A DNA stretch of 55,768 bases from Blastococcus saxobsidens (GCF_002938435.1 NZ_POQT01000030.1:1-55768), one strand, 5' to 3'; shown: positions 30,589 to 39,512, numbered from the stretch's first letter. The notes: a model not told the origin generated them from the letters alone. A program made the numbers and translations.

Positions 30589-30951
30589 ATGGCCGTCCGA
30601 GCCATCCGGGGCGCGACGCAGGTCGAGGCGGACGATCGGGAGCAGGTGCTCGAGGCCACCCGTGAGCTGGTCGCGACGGTCATGGACCGCAACGGGCTGG
30701 GCTCCGAGGACCTGATCAGCATCCTGTTCACGGCCACGCCCGACCTGGTCTCGGAGTTCCCCGCGCTGGCCGCGCGGGAGCTCGGCCTGGGTGACGTGCC
30801 CCTGATGTGCGCCACGGAGATCGCGGTGCCGCACGCCCTGCCCCGGGTGCTCCGCCTCATGGCGCACGCCGACACTCCCCGGGCCCGGGCCGACATCCAG
30901 CACGTCTACCTGCGGGGCGCGGTCGCGCTCCGCCGCGACATCGCGCAGTGA
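30589..30951 (+). CDS. aroH: Chorismate mutase, AroH type
   Basis: AroH (EC 5.4.99.5) rearranges chorismate to prephenate for Phe and Tyr synthesis. The 120-residue size fits the trimeric AroH class. Family segments are RAIRGATQVEADD at the start, LISILFTATPDLVSEFPA, VPLMCATEIAVPHALPRVLRL (with the active-site Arg in VLR), and VYLRGAVALRRD at the end. GAGGAG precedes the ATG. In Streptomyces a prephenate dehydrogenase gene (tyrA) follows aroH before cmk; here cmk comes directly. Confidence 0.92.
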   Translation: MAVRAIRGATQVEADDREQVLEATRELVATVMDRNGLGSEDLISILFTATPDLVSEFPALAARELGLGDVPLMCATEIAVPHALPRVLRLMAHADTPRARADIQHVYLRGAVALRRDIAQ

Positions 30952-30983
30952 GCGAGCATCGCCCCACCGGGGCGGAGAGAGCA

Positions 30984-31685
30984 GTGAGTGAGCAGATGAC
31001 CTTCCGTGGCCAGGTGACCCTCGACGGACCGTCGGGCACCGGCAAGTCCAGCGTGGCGCGCGGCGTCGCTGCCCACCTGGGCGCCGCCTACCTCGACACC
31101 GGGGCGATGTACCGGGCGGCCACCGTCGCGGTGCTCGACGCCGGCGTCGACCCCGCCGACGCCGACGCCGTGGCCCGCACCGTGGCCGCGGCCCGCATCG
31201 AGGTCGGCACCGACGCCGCCACCGAGCTGGTGCAGGTCGACGGCGTGGACGTCGCCGCCCGCATCCGGGGCGTCGAGGTCACCCGCGCGGTGTCGGCCGT
31301 CTCGGCCGTGCCCGCGGTGCGGCGGCAGCTGGTCGACCAGCAGCGCGCGCTGGTCGCCTCTGCCGGCCCGGTGGTGGTCGAGGGGCGCGACATCGGCACC
31401 GTCGTGCTGCCCGACGCCACGCTCAAGGTCTACCTGACGGCGAGCCCGGAGGCGCGTGCGCAGCGGCGCGCCGGCCAGCTCGGCATCACCGCGCCGGACG
31501 AGGTCGCGGTGCTCGCCGCCGACCTGCGCCGCCGGGACGAGTTCGACAGCAGCCGGGAGGACAGCCCGCTGCGCCCGGCCGCCGACGCCGTCGTCGTCGA
31601 CAGCACCGACCTGGACCAGCAGGGCGTCGTGGACCGCGTGGTCGAGCTGGCCACCTCCACGGTCGCCGCCGGGGAGCGGGCGTGA
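30984..31685 (+). CDS. cmk: Cytidylate kinase
   Basis: Cmk (EC 2.7.4.25) phosphorylates CMP and dCMP. The 233-residue product has the P-loop [37 protein letters not shown] and the lid [17 protein letters not shown], all typical. I chose GTG 30984 with GGAGAG 4 nt upstream. An in-frame GTG at 30948 overlapping the aroH stop would add 12 residues, and ATG 30996 would remove 4. The stop overlaps the der start. Confidence 0.94.
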   Translation: MSEQMTFRGQVTLDGPSGTGKSSVARGVAAHLGAAYLDTGAMYRAATVAVLDAGVDPADADAVARTVAAARIEVGTDAATELVQVDGVDVAARIRGVEVTRAVSAVSAVPAVRRQLVDQQRALVASAGPVVVEGRDIGTVVLPDATLKVYLTASPEARAQRRAGQLGITAPDEVAVLAADLRRRDEFDSSREDSPLRPAADAVVVDSTDLDQQGVVDRVVELATSTVAAGERA

Positions 31686-33028
31686 CCGAGGAGAGCACCG
31701 GCCCGCTGCCGGTGGTCGCGATCGTCGGCCGCCCCAACGTCGGCAAGTCGACGCTGGTCAACCGGTTCCTGGGCCGGCGGGCAGCCGTCGTCCAGGACAC
31801 CCCGGGCGTGACCCGTGACCGGATCGCCTACGAGGCGCTGTGGAACGGCAAGCGGTTCACCGTCGTGGACACCGGTGGGTGGGACCCCAAGGCCACCGGC
31901 ATCGGCGCGTCGATCACCCGCCAGGCGGAGCACGCCATGAAGACCGCCGACGTCATCGTCTTCGTCGTCGACAGCCAGGTCGGGGCCACCGACACCGACC
32001 TGGCGGCCGCGCGGGTGCTGCGGCGCAGCGACCGCCCGGTGATCCTGGTGGCCAACAAGGTGGACGACGAGCGCAGCGAGGCCAACGCCGCCGAGCTGTG
32101 GAGCCTCGGCATCGGGGAGCCGCAGCCGGTCAGCGCGCTGCACGGCCGCTCCAGCGGCGACCTGCTCGACCTGGTGCTCGAGGCGATGCCGGAGGCGCCC
32201 CGCGAGCAGCTCGAGGAGGGCGGCCCGCGCCGGGTGGCGCTCGTCGGGCGGCCGAACGTCGGCAAGTCCAGCCTGATCAACCGGCTGGCCAAGGAGGAGC
32301 GCTCGGTCGTCGACTCCGTCGCCGGCACCACGGTCGACCCGGTCGACTCGATCGTCAGCCTGGGCGGTGAGGAGTGGCGGTTCGTCGACACCGCCGGCCT
32401 GCGCCGCAAGGTCAACACCGCCAGCGGCATGGAGTACTACGCCAGCCTGCGCACCGAGGCCGCCATCCAGGCCGCCGAGGTCTGCGTCGTCCTGCTGGCC
32501 GCCGACGAGGTCATCAGCGAGCAGGACCAGCGGGTCATCACCCAGGTCGTGGAGGCCGGGCGCGCGCTGGTCCTGGCCTTCAACAAGTGGGACACCCTCG
32601 ACGAGGACCGGCACGCCCAGCTCGAGCGGGAGATCGACCGCGACCTCGCGCACGTGAAGTGGGCGACGCGCGTGAACATCTCCGCGTCCACCGGCCGGGG
32701 CGTGGGCAAGCTGGCCGACCACCTGCGCGCCGCGATCGCCTCGTGGGAGACCCGCGTGCCGACGGCGGAGCTCAACACGTTCGTCCGCGCCCTGGTGCAG
32801 GAGACGCCGCCGCCGGCCCGTGGCGGGCGCGCCCCGAAGATCAAGTACGTGACGCAGGCCGACATCCGGCCGCCGCGGTTCGTCGTCTTCTCCACCGGCT
32901 TCCTGGAGGCCGGCTACCGCCGGTTCCTGCAGCGCAAGCTGCGCGAGCAGTGGGGCTTCCAGGGCACGCCGATCGAGATCTCGGTGAAGGTCCGCGAGGG
33001 CCGGGACAAGGACGCCAAGCGCGGCTGA
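31682..33028 (+). CDS. der: Ribosome biogenesis GTPase Der (EngA)
   Basis: Der is a double GTPase for 50S subunit assembly. The 448-residue protein has a first G domain with GRPNVGKST (16-24) and DTGGW, a second with GRPNVGKSS (about 189-197), DTAGLR and FNKWD, and a C-terminal KH-like domain ([19 protein letters not shown]). The GTG start overlaps the cmk stop (GTGA). The cmk-der pair is conserved across actinobacteria. Confidence 0.96.
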   Translation: MTEESTGPLPVVAIVGRPNVGKSTLVNRFLGRRAAVVQDTPGVTRDRIAYEALWNGKRFTVVDTGGWDPKATGIGASITRQAEHAMKTADVIVFVVDSQVGATDTDLAAARVLRRSDRPVILVANKVDDERSEANAAELWSLGIGEPQPVSALHGRSSGDLLDLVLEAMPEAPREQLEEGGPRRVALVGRPNVGKSSLINRLAKEERSVVDSVAGTTVDPVDSIVSLGGEEWRFVDTAGLRRKVNTASGMEYYASLRTEAAIQAAEVCVVLLAADEVISEQDQRVITQVVEAGRALVLAFNKWDTLDEDRHAQLEREIDRDLAHVKWATRVNISASTGRGVGKLADHLRAAIASWETRVPTAELNTFVRALVQETPPPARGGRAPKIKYVTQADIRPPRFVVFSTGFLEAGYRRFLQRKLREQWGFQGTPIEISVKVREGRDKDAKRG

Positions 33029-33058
33029 CCACCGTCGAGGGCGGCTCCGGACGTGCGG

Positions 33059-33064
33059 TAATCT
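33059..33064 (+). promoter_or_regulatory. -10 box of a possible tRNA-Pro promoter
   Basis: TAATCT fits TANNNT in a short, less GC-rich stretch 49 nt before the tRNA. No clear -35 is seen. Confidence 0.35.
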
Positions 33065-33113
33065 TCCGGGGCGGTCGTCGCGCAGCCCGGGTTCCGGGCA
33101 GGCGGGCGGCACG

Positions 33114-33187
<74 letters not shown>

Positions 33188-33197
33188 CAGTGGACGC

Positions 33198-33235
33198 GCA
33201 GGGGCCGTTCCGGAGAGATCCGGAACGGCCCCTGC
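33198..33235 (+). terminator. Strong hairpin terminator after tRNA-Pro
   Basis: GCAGGGGCCGTTCCGG (33198-33213) pairs perfectly with 33220-33235 in a 16-bp stem with the loop AGAGAT. It begins 11 nt after the tRNA. No T-run follows. Confidence 0.8.
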
Positions 33236-33405
33236 CTGCTCACCCGGGGCCTGGTCCCCCCACATGGTGGTGACCGGCAGCCATGGATGACGGAAGACAT
33301 CGCGGACCCCTCTCGCGGGCGGCGCAGTCCCCGAGCTTCCTCGGGACCAGGGATCGGAGTCCGCGCACCCTCGGGGACCGGGCGCAGGAACGCCTCGCGC
33401 CGTCC

Positions 33406-33443
33406 GTGCATCGGGCCGGTGGAACCGCCTCCGGGTGCATCGG
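33406..33443. repeat. GTGCATCGG direct repeat upstream of the first LysR gene
   Basis: GTGCATCGG occurs at 33406-33414 and 33435-33443, 29 nt apart, in the 264-nt stretch between the tRNA terminator and the LysR gene. That stretch otherwise holds no convincing gene. GCATCG also occurs in the kdgD control region, so a shared regulator is possible. Confidence 0.33.
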
Positions 33444-33499
33444 TCGAGAATCAGGTCGCCGGCAAGGCGGTCGGCGTCTTCTGTGAGCGGAGGTGGATC

Positions 33500-34393
33500 G
33501 TGGACACCCGGCTGCTGCGGTACTTCCTCGCCGTCGTCGACGCCGGCAGCGTGCATCGGGCGGCCGAGCAGCTCTACGTCGCCCAGCCGTCGGTCAGCCA
33601 GGCGCTGCGGGCCCTGGAGCGGGACCTCGGCAGCCTGCTGTTCCACCGCACCGGACGGCGTCTGGTGCTCACCGCTGCCGGACGGGCACTGATCGGTCCT
33701 GCCCGTGAGGTGATGCGCGGACTGGACCTGGCCCGGACGACCGTGGCGGCCGTCGACGGGTTGCTGGGTGGGGAGCTGGTCGTCGCGACGATGCCCTCGC
33801 AGTCGGTCAGCCCGCTCACCGGCATGATCGCCGCCTTCGCCGCCAGGCATCCGTTGGTGCAGCTCACCGTCCGCGGCGGGCGGACGCCCACCGATGTGCA
33901 GGCGATGCTCGCCACCGGCGACGCCGAACTCGGGTTGGTGGCCACCGATCTGTCCGCGCCGGCGTCACCGGAACTGATGTGTCTGGATCTGGAGACCCAG
34001 CGCTTCGCCCTCCTGGCGAAGGACGAAGCGGCCCTGCCCGCCGGGGACCCCGTGCACCCGGCCGATCTCGCCGGCCACGCGCTCATCGTCGGCCAGCGAG
34101 GGACCGGAATGCGCCGCGTGGCTGACTCGATCCGCCTGCAGGCCCCGGACATCCGGTTCGCGGTCGAGGTGGAGCACCGCGAGGCGGTGTTGCCGCTGGT
34201 GCTGACAGGCGTCGGGGTCGCCATCGTCCCCGACTCGTGGGAGTCGCTCGCCCGGTCGGCCGGTGCTGCCGTCCGCGCGCTGGACTGCCCCGATGTCCTG
34301 CAGGTGTCGCTGGTGTACCGGTCGGGTCGGCTCAGCCCGGCCGCCGCGGCCTTCCTGGAGTCGGCGCAGGCGGTGGAGACCCCGTCCGTCTGA
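33500..34393 (+). CDS. LysR-family regulator linked to D-tartrate dehydratase
   Basis: The 297-residue protein has a LysR winged helix-turn-helix at the N-terminus (LLRYFLAVVDAGSVHRAAE, then QPSVSQALRALERDLG) and a two-lobe effector domain (GELVVATMPSQSVSPL onward). GTG 33500 has GGAGGT 5 nt upstream and gives the standard LysR start; the frame is open further up to 33287 but that part is not LysR-like. It lies 71 nt before the D-tartrate dehydratase gene in the same direction. Most LysR proteins activate a neighbouring gene in response to its substrate, so D-tartrate is the likely effector. Confidence 0.9.
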   Translation: MDTRLLRYFLAVVDAGSVHRAAEQLYVAQPSVSQALRALERDLGSLLFHRTGRRLVLTAAGRALIGPAREVMRGLDLARTTVAAVDGLLGGELVVATMPSQSVSPLTGMIAAFAARHPLVQLTVRGGRTPTDVQAMLATGDAELGLVATDLSAPASPELMCLDLETQRFALLAKDEAALPAGDPVHPADLAGHALIVGQRGTGMRRVADSIRLQAPDIRFAVEVEHREAVLPLVLTGVGVAIVPDSWESLARSAGAAVRALDCPDVLQVSLVYRSGRLSPAAAAFLESAQAVETPSV

Positions 34394-34426
34394 TAGGCGG
34401 GGCCTGTCGAAGGGCGAGGATCTAGG

Positions 34427-34458
34427 TCTTGGACCCGCGGAGCGCAGTCCGGTCCACT
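34427..34458 (+). promoter_or_regulatory. Possible promoter of the D-tartrate dehydratase gene
   Basis: TCTTGGAC at 34427-34434 is shared with the tctC and kdgD promoters. A poor -10 (TCCACT, 34453-34458) would place the start at the ATG 34465. The rest of the box differs, so membership of the same regulon is uncertain. Confidence 0.28.
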
Positions 34459-34464
34459 GGTGGC

Positions 34465-35643
34465 ATGACGCCTGCGATGAAGATCCTGTCAGTGCACGAA
34501 GGGATCGTCCCGATCAGCTCCTCGATCCGCAACGCCTGGATCGACTTCAGCTCGATGGACTGCTCGATCCTGGCGATCGTCAGCGACGTGGTGCGCGACG
34601 GCAAGCCGGTGGTCGGCTACGGCTTCAACTCCAACGGCCGCTACAGCGCCGGTGAGATCCTGCGCCGCCGCATCCTCCCGCGCCTGCTCGACGCCGATCC
34701 GTCCGCGCTGCTGGACGAGGCCGGTGAGCTGGACCCCACCCGGGCGTGGGACCTGATGATGCGCAACGAGAAGCCCGGTGGCCATGGCGAGCGTTCCGTC
34801 GCGGTGGGCGTGGTGGACATGGCGCTGTTCGACCTGGCCGCCAAGCTCGCCGAGCAGCCGCTGTACCGGTACCTGTCGGACCGGTACGGCGACGGGCAGC
34901 CCGACGACTCGGTCTTCGTGTACGCCGCCGGCGGCTACTACGTCCCCGGCAAGGGCCTGCGCGAGCTGCAGGACGAGATGCGGGGGTTTCTCGACCAGGG
35001 CTACCGCGTCGTGAAGATGAAGATCGGCGGCGCTGACCTGTCGGAGGACCTCGAGCGCATCGAGGCCGTCCTCGACGTCCTCGACGGCGACGGCTCGCGG
35101 CTGGCAGTCGACGTCAACGGCCGCTTCGACCTGGACACCGCCCTGGAGTACGGCCGTGCGATCGAGCCCTACGGGCTCTTCTGGTACGAGGAGGTCGGCG
35201 ACCCGCTGGACTACCGGCTCAACGCGACTCTGGCCGAGCACTACCGCGGCCCGATCGCGACCGGGGAGAACCTGTTCTCCCTCCAGGACGCCCGCAACCT
35301 CATCCGCTACGGCGGGATGCGCGCGGACCGCGACTACCTGCAGTTCGACCCCGCCCTCGGCTACGGGCTCACGGAGTACTTGCGGATCCAGCAGATGCTC
35401 GCGCAGCACGGCTGGTCCTCGCGCCGGTGCATCCCGCACGGCGGGCACCAGTTCTCCCTGCACATCGCCGCGGCCCTGAAGCTCGGCGGCAACGAGTCCT
35501 ACCCCGGGGAGTTCCAGCCCACCGGCGGCTTCGCCGACGATGCCGTGGTGCGCGACAGCCGGGTCGGGCTCACCGAGATGCCGGGTATCGGCTTCGAGGG
35601 CAAGCGGGCCTTCTTCGACGTGCTCCGCAGGCTCCACGAGTGA
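34465..35643 (+). CDS. tarD: D(-)-tartrate dehydratase (enolase superfamily)
   Basis: The 392-residue enzyme closely follows the Bradyrhizobium D-tartrate dehydratase pattern, as I recall it: ISSSIRNAWIDFSSM, GYGFNSNGRY, NEKPGGHGERSVAVG, VFVYAAGGYYVPGKGL, the catalytic KMKIGG, metal ligands in DVNGRF, WYEEVGDPLDY and ATGENLFS, and the catalytic His in IPHGGHQFSL, ending GFEGKRAFF. It should dehydrate D-tartrate to oxaloacetate (EC 4.2.1.81). I chose ATG 34465; ATG 34477 is also possible. A long hairpin separates it from the convergent transporter operon, which could import tartrate. Confidence 0.85.
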   Translation: MTPAMKILSVHEGIVPISSSIRNAWIDFSSMDCSILAIVSDVVRDGKPVVGYGFNSNGRYSAGEILRRRILPRLLDADPSALLDEAGELDPTRAWDLMMRNEKPGGHGERSVAVGVVDMALFDLAAKLAEQPLYRYLSDRYGDGQPDDSVFVYAAGGYYVPGKGLRELQDEMRGFLDQGYRVVKMKIGGADLSEDLERIEAVLDVLDGDGSRLAVDVNGRFDLDTALEYGRAIEPYGLFWYEEVGDPLDYRLNATLAEHYRGPIATGENLFSLQDARNLIRYGGMRADRDYLQFDPALGYGLTEYLRIQQMLAQHGWSSRRCIPHGGHQFSLHIAAALKLGGNESYPGEFQPTGGFADDAVVRDSRVGLTEMPGIGFEGKRAFFDVLRRLHE

Positions 35644-35649
35644 CCGGGT

Positions 35650-35702
35650 CCTGTCCGCGGGCGCTGCCACGCCTCGCCCGGCGGGGAGCGCCCGTGGACA
35701 GG
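35650..35702. terminator. Bidirectional terminator between tarD and the usp/tct operon
   Basis: The arms 35650-35665 and 35687-35702 (CCTGTCC and GGGCGCT against AGCGCCC and GGACAGG) form a 16-bp stem with one G-U pair and a 21-nt loop. It starts 6 nt after the tarD stop and lies 35 nt from the stop of the convergent universal stress gene. Confidence 0.8.
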
Positions 35703-35737
35703 GCAGTGCTGTCAGCGCGACGGAGAGGAACCGCAGA

Positions 35738-36127
35738 TCAGGGCTTGACGGCCAGGACCGGGCGGTCGGCGTCGAGCAGGATGCGCTGCGCGCTGCTGCC
35801 CATCAGCAGCTTGCCCACGGGTGACCGCTTGCGCATGCCGATGACGATCACCGACGCGTCGACCTCCCGCGCCACGCGGAGCACCTCGTCGGCCGCGTCG
35901 CCGGTGTGGGCGGTCTGCCGGAGGTCCAGGGGGACCCCGTCGGCCGCGGCACGCTCGGTCATGCGTCGCACGGCCTCGTCGGGGGCGACGTCGACGCTGA
36001 CCGGCGCACCACCGCGGGGCGAGTTGAGGACGACCAGCGGCTCGGCGCGGCGGCTGGCCTCCTGGAGGGCCGCGGTGAAGGCGGCGTCGCCCTCCGGCGT
36101 GGGCACGTAGCCGACGAGGACGGTCAT
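35738..36127 (-). CDS. Universal stress protein (UspA family)
   Basis: The 129-residue protein has the UspA fold with the ATP-binding motif VIVIGMRKRSPVGKLLMGSS near the C-terminus and an N-terminal TVLVGYVPTPEG strand. Its ATG overlaps the tctA stop (ATGA), so it is translated with the transporter. Usp genes are often found at the end of tct operons in actinobacteria; the link is regular but its meaning is not established. It is probably a nucleotide-binding regulator rather than an enzyme. Confidence 0.9.
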   Translation of the reverse strand: MTVLVGYVPTPEGDAAFTAALQEASRRAEPLVVLNSPRGGAPVSVDVAPDEAVRRMTERAAADGVPLDLRQTAHTGDAADEVLRVAREVDASVIVIGMRKRSPVGKLLMGSSAQRILLDADRPVLAVKP

Positions 36128-37641
36128 ACCAGCTCCTTGGTGTCGCTCGGGTGCTCGGCGGGACGCCGGCGGGGGAGTGCCTTGCCGATCAACGGGAGGA
36201 AGGCGACCAGCAGGAACGCCACCAGCAGGGTTCCCGAGATCGGCCGGCCGAAGAAGCCGAGGGCATCGCCGTCGAAGATCAGCAGCGACCGGCGGAGCGA
36301 GTCCTCGAGCAGAGTGCCGAGGACGAAGGCCAGCAGCAGCGGGCCCGGGTCGAAGCCGACCTTCTTCATCAGGTAACCGAGCACGCCGAAGACGATGACC
36401 AGCAGGATGTCGAACGTGCTGTTGTTGACGGTGTAGACGCCGATCAGCGTGATGAGGACGGTGATCGGGGCGAGGATCGCCGGCCGTACCCGGAGGATCT
36501 TCACGAACAGCCCGACGAGCGGGATGCTCATGATCAGCAACAGGATGTTGCCGATGTACATCGAGTTGACGACACCCCAGAAGAGCTCCGGCTCGTCGGT
36601 GACCAGTCGTGGCCCCGGCGGGACGCCCGCGATCAGCAGGGCGCCGAAGATCACGGCCATGGTGGCGTTGGCCGGGATGCCGAGCGTGAGCAGCGGGATG
36701 AAGGACGACGTCGCGGCGGCGTTGTTGGCCGTCTCCGGGCCGGCCACGCCCTCGACCGCGCCCTTGCCGAACCGCTCCGGCGTCTTCGACCGCTTCTTCT
36801 CCACCGCGTAGGCGGCGAGCGAGGACAGGGTCGCGCCGCCGCCGGGCAGGATGCCGAGGACGAATCCGAGGACCGAGCCGCGTCCGATGGCGCCGGAGGA
36901 CTGCCGCAGGTCCCTGCGCGACGGCCAGACGTTGGCCACCTTCGCCGGCGCCTGGACCGAGGTGTGCCGCTCCTCGAGGTTGTAGAGGATCTCGCCGAGG
37001 CCGAAGAGGCCCATCGCGATGGGCACGAAGTCCAGGCCGTCGGCCAGGTTCAGGTTGCCGAAGGTGAAGCGCTCACCACCGGTGAAGGCGTCCCGGCCGA
37101 CCGTGGCGAGCAGCAGGCCGATGCAGGCGGCGACGATCGCCTTGAGCCGGCTGCCACTGCTCACCGTCGCCACCAGCAGGATGCCGAGCAGCGCGAGCGC
37201 GGTGTACTCCGGAGGCCCGAAGTCGAGGGCGAAGCTGGCGACGACCGGGGCGAGGAAGGACAGCGCGACGATCGAGATCGTGCCGCCGATGAACGAGCCG
37301 ATCGCCGCGATCCCGAGTGCGGTGCCCGCCTTGCCCTGGCGGGCGAGGGCGTGGCCGTCGAACACCGTGACCACCGACGAGGCCTCGCCGGGCAGCTTGA
37401 GCAGGACCGAGGTGATGGTGCCGCCGTACTGGGCGCCGTAGAAGATGCCGGCCAGCATGATGACCGAGGTCACCGGTTCCAGGCCGATGGTGATCGGCAG
37501 CAGGATCGCGATCGTGGCGGCGGGGCCGAGGCCCGGCAGCACGCCGACGAGCATGCCGACGACGACGCCGATCAGGCAGTACAGCAGGTTGGTCGGTTCC
37601 AGGACGACGGTGAAGCCGTTCAGCACCGGGGCGAGGTCCAC
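36124..37641 (-). CDS. tctA: Tripartite tricarboxylate transporter, large membrane subunit
   Basis: The 505-residue protein with about 11-12 helices is the channel subunit of a TTT-family transporter. Signatures are GVLPGLGPAATIAILLP near the N-terminus, GIFYGAQYGGTITSVLLKLPGE, GILPGGGATLSSLAAY and LTLGIPANATMAVIFGALLI. It acts with TctB and the soluble receptor TctC to import carboxylates. GTG 37641 has AGAGGAG upstream. The substrate is not readable from sequence; neighbouring enzymes suggest tartrate, glucarate or galactarate. Confidence 0.94.
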   Translation of the reverse strand: MDLAPVLNGFTVVLEPTNLLYCLIGVVVGMLVGVLPGLGPAATIAILLPITIGLEPVTSVIMLAGIFYGAQYGGTITSVLLKLPGEASSVVTVFDGHALARQGKAGTALGIAAIGSFIGGTISIVALSFLAPVVASFALDFGPPEYTALALLGILLVATVSSGSRLKAIVAACIGLLLATVGRDAFTGGERFTFGNLNLADGLDFVPIAMGLFGLGEILYNLEERHTSVQAPAKVANVWPSRRDLRQSSGAIGRGSVLGFVLGILPGGGATLSSLAAYAVEKKRSKTPERFGKGAVEGVAGPETANNAAATSSFIPLLTLGIPANATMAVIFGALLIAGVPPGPRLVTDEPELFWGVVNSMYIGNILLLIMSIPLVGLFVKILRVRPAILAPITVLITLIGVYTVNNSTFDILLVIVFGVLGYLMKKVGFDPGPLLLAFVLGTLLEDSLRRSLLIFDGDALGFFGRPISGTLLVAFLLVAFLPLIGKALPRRRPAEHPSDTKELV

Positions 37642-37654
37642 GCAGACGCTCCTC

Positions 37655-38290
37655 TTAGAACAGGTGCGGGATGGGGACCGAGAGGGCCGCCACGAAGATG
37701 AGGTAGAAGGCCACCACCACGCCGATGCTGGTGATGACCGAGGTGCGCCAGCCCTCGCCGCCGAGGAAGCGCAGCCAGACGAAGGCGAGCAGTGCCGCGG
37801 GGATCTCGAAGCCGATGACCTCGATGACGGCGACGAAGACGACCATCGTGCCCAGCCCGGCCAGGACCAGCCAGGAGGAGCGGGAGAACCGCTCGGTGTC
37901 CGACGTGCCGCGGGCGCTGGCCGCCAGCGCGAGACCCAGGACGACGATCGCGAGGCTCAGGATCATCGGCCAGGTGCCGGAGCCGGGATTGCCCGCGCTA
38001 CCGGCTCCGAGCGACAGGGAGCCGACCAGCGCGGCGGCGCCGAGAGCCACGACCAGGCCGGCGACGACCAGGTTCGTGGTCGTGCCTGCCGGCGGTGGGC
38101 GGTGCTCCGCGTCGTGCTCGAGCTGGTGGACGGCGTCCTCGAGGTCGTGCAACGACGACGGCGTCCGGTCGACGTCCTCCACCGTGCGGGCCGGTGGCAC
38201 GGGTCCGGGGTCCCCTTGGGGGGTGGCCCCGGCGGCCGTGCGGCCGCCGGGGCTCCCCGGGGTGTGCGCCCCGTCGTGGGCGGAGGTCAT
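37655..38290 (-). CDS. tctB: Tripartite tricarboxylate transporter, small membrane subunit
   Basis: The 211-residue protein has four helices after residue 70. It carries an unusually long, polar, Pro/Gly-rich N-terminal region (about 1-68), beyond the ~150 residues normal for TctB. Membrane segments include LVVAGLVVALGAAALVGSLSL and FEIPAALLAFVWLRFLGGEG. ATG 38290 has GAGGAG 6 nt upstream. It lies between tctC and tctA, 13 nt from tctA. The N-terminal extension has no recognisable domain. Confidence 0.88.
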   Translation of the reverse strand: MTSAHDGAHTPGSPGGRTAAGATPQGDPGPVPPARTVEDVDRTPSSLHDLEDAVHQLEHDAEHRPPPAGTTTNLVVAGLVVALGAAALVGSLSLGAGSAGNPGSGTWPMILSLAIVVLGLALAASARGTSDTERFSRSSWLVLAGLGTMVVFVAVIEVIGFEIPAALLAFVWLRFLGGEGWRTSVITSIGVVVAFYLIFVAALSVPIPHLF

Positions 38291-38314
38291 GAGCACTCCT
38301 CGTTGGAGCTCGGC

Positions 38315-38333
38315 GCACTCATGACTCGAGTGC
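38315..38333 (-). other. Hairpin between tctC and tctB
   Basis: GCACTC (38315-38320) and GAGTGC (38328-38333) form a 6-bp stem with a 7-nt loop in the 76-nt gap after the receptor gene. Such hairpins often allow more receptor than membrane subunit to be made. Confidence 0.42.
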
Positions 38334-38366
38334 TGCGGTGCGGGGGTTGCCTGGTGTCTCCGGCGA

Positions 38367-39374
38367 CTACTCGCCGCCGAGGTCGATGCTGTACTCCTCG
38401 ACGACTGCGCGGTACTTCTCCAGGTTCTCGGTCCAGTTCTCCCGGATCTCCTCACCGTCGAGCTCGTTCGGCGTGAGCAGGTTGTCCTCGTTGAACTGCT
38501 GGTAGCCCTCGTCCTCGAAGGCGGTCTGGAAGGCGTCGCGCAGGGTCTGCATGACGTCGTCCGGCACGCCCTTGGGGGCGAAGACGGCGCGCGACTGCTG
38601 GACCGGCACGTCGTACCCGGCCTCGACGGCGGTCGGGGTGTCGGGGAGGTAGCTCGGGCGCTCCTCCGCGAACGTGACGATCGGGGTGAGCTCGCCGGCC
38701 CCGATCTGCTCGATGGCCTCGCCGAGCTGGATGGAACCGACGTCGACCTGGCCACCGAGCACGGCGGTCAGCGTGGGCGAGCCGCCGTCGAAGGGCACGG
38801 CGGTCGCGTCGATGTCGGCCTGGGCGAAGAGCAGTTCCTGGGAGAGCTGGCTGCCGGTGCCCACACCGGTCGTGCCGAAGGTGATGGGGCGGCCGGCGGC
38901 AGCGAGGTCCTCGACCGTGCTGAAGCCCGAGTCCGGCGCGGTGACGAGCACGTAGTCGTCGAGCGAGAGACCCGTGACGATGTCGAAGTCGGCGATGTCG
39001 GGCGCATCCTCGCTGGCGAGCGGGGTGATGTAGGCGAGGCTGCCGTTGTAGACCATCAGCGTGTGGCCGTCGGGCTCCTCGCCGGCCAGCTCCTGGGCCG
39101 CCAGCGCGCCGTTCGCGCCCGGCTTGTTCTCGACGGTGACGGCGACCCCGAGCTCGTCGGAGAGGATCTCGGCGGCGGCACGGGCGATCAGGTCGGTGCT
39201 CCCGCCCGGGTCCTGACCCACGAACATGGTGATCGGGTCGCCCCCGGGGAACTCCTCGCCCTCGGCGTCCGACCCGCCGCCCCCGACGTTGCCGCCACAC
39301 GCGGCGAGCGAGACGGCCAGAGCGAGTCCGGCACCGGTCGCCGCCCAGCGGCGCGCACGGTGGTTGGTGGTCAT
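38367..39374 (-). CDS. tctC: Tripartite tricarboxylate transporter receptor lipoprotein
   Basis: The 335-residue solute receptor has a lipoprotein signal (1-25, lipobox SLAAC), a Gly-rich linker, then the TctC/Bug fold with TMFVGQDPGGSTDLIARA, ENKPGANGALAAQELA and the GTTGVGTGSQL loop. The Asp in the first ligand loop (DPGGSTD) is conserved. It starts the tctCBA-usp operon from ATG 39374, about 80 nt after a predicted start point, and is divergent from the second LysR gene. Confidence 0.92.
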   Translation of the reverse strand: MTTNHRARRWAATGAGLALAVSLAACGGNVGGGGSDAEGEEFPGGDPITMFVGQDPGGSTDLIARAAAEILSDELGVAVTVENKPGANGALAAQELAGEEPDGHTLMVYNGSLAYITPLASEDAPDIADFDIVTGLSLDDYVLVTAPDSGFSTVEDLAAAGRPITFGTTGVGTGSQLSQELLFAQADIDATAVPFDGGSPTLTAVLGGQVDVGSIQLGEAIEQIGAGELTPIVTFAEERPSYLPDTPTAVEAGYDVPVQQSRAVFAPKGVPDDVMQTLRDAFQTAFEDEGYQQFNEDNLLTPNELDGEEIRENWTENLEKYRAVVEEYSIDLGGE

Positions 39375-39459
39375 GTCGATCTCCTCTACGTGCAGCTTCT
39401 CAGCTGTGTGCGGACGGTCGTGCCGCTGTGAGTGGGGTCACTCACCGGGGACGCAGCGG

Positions 39460-39492
39460 AGCGTATGGAGCGCACTGGATGCGTGTCCAAGA
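39460..39492 (-). promoter_or_regulatory. tctC promoter sharing a 33-nt block with the kdgD promoter
   Basis: On the minus strand TCTTGGACACGCAT begins at 39492, with -35-like TTGGACA, 18 nt, and -10 TACGCT (39465-39460). The kdgD promoter at 40459-40491 has the same 14-nt start, spacing and a related -10; 27 of 33 positions agree. Confidence 0.68.
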
Positions 39493-39512
39493 TCAATGAG
39501 GCATGGGTTGAT
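39492..39512. promoter_or_regulatory. LysR box between tctC and the second LysR gene
   Basis: ATCAA (39492-39496) and TTGAT (39508-39512) are perfect inverted arms with 11 nt between, the classical T-N11-A LysR site. It abuts the tctC -35 and overlaps the LysR gene's own -10, as expected for autorepression with divergent activation. Confidence 0.68.

Noticed and set aside
33236-33499. Protein-coding N-terminal extension of the first LysR gene from ATG 33287
   Set aside because: The 71 extra residues are Arg/Ser/Gly-rich and unlike any LysR start, while GTG 33500 has a good binding site and the standard N-terminus.
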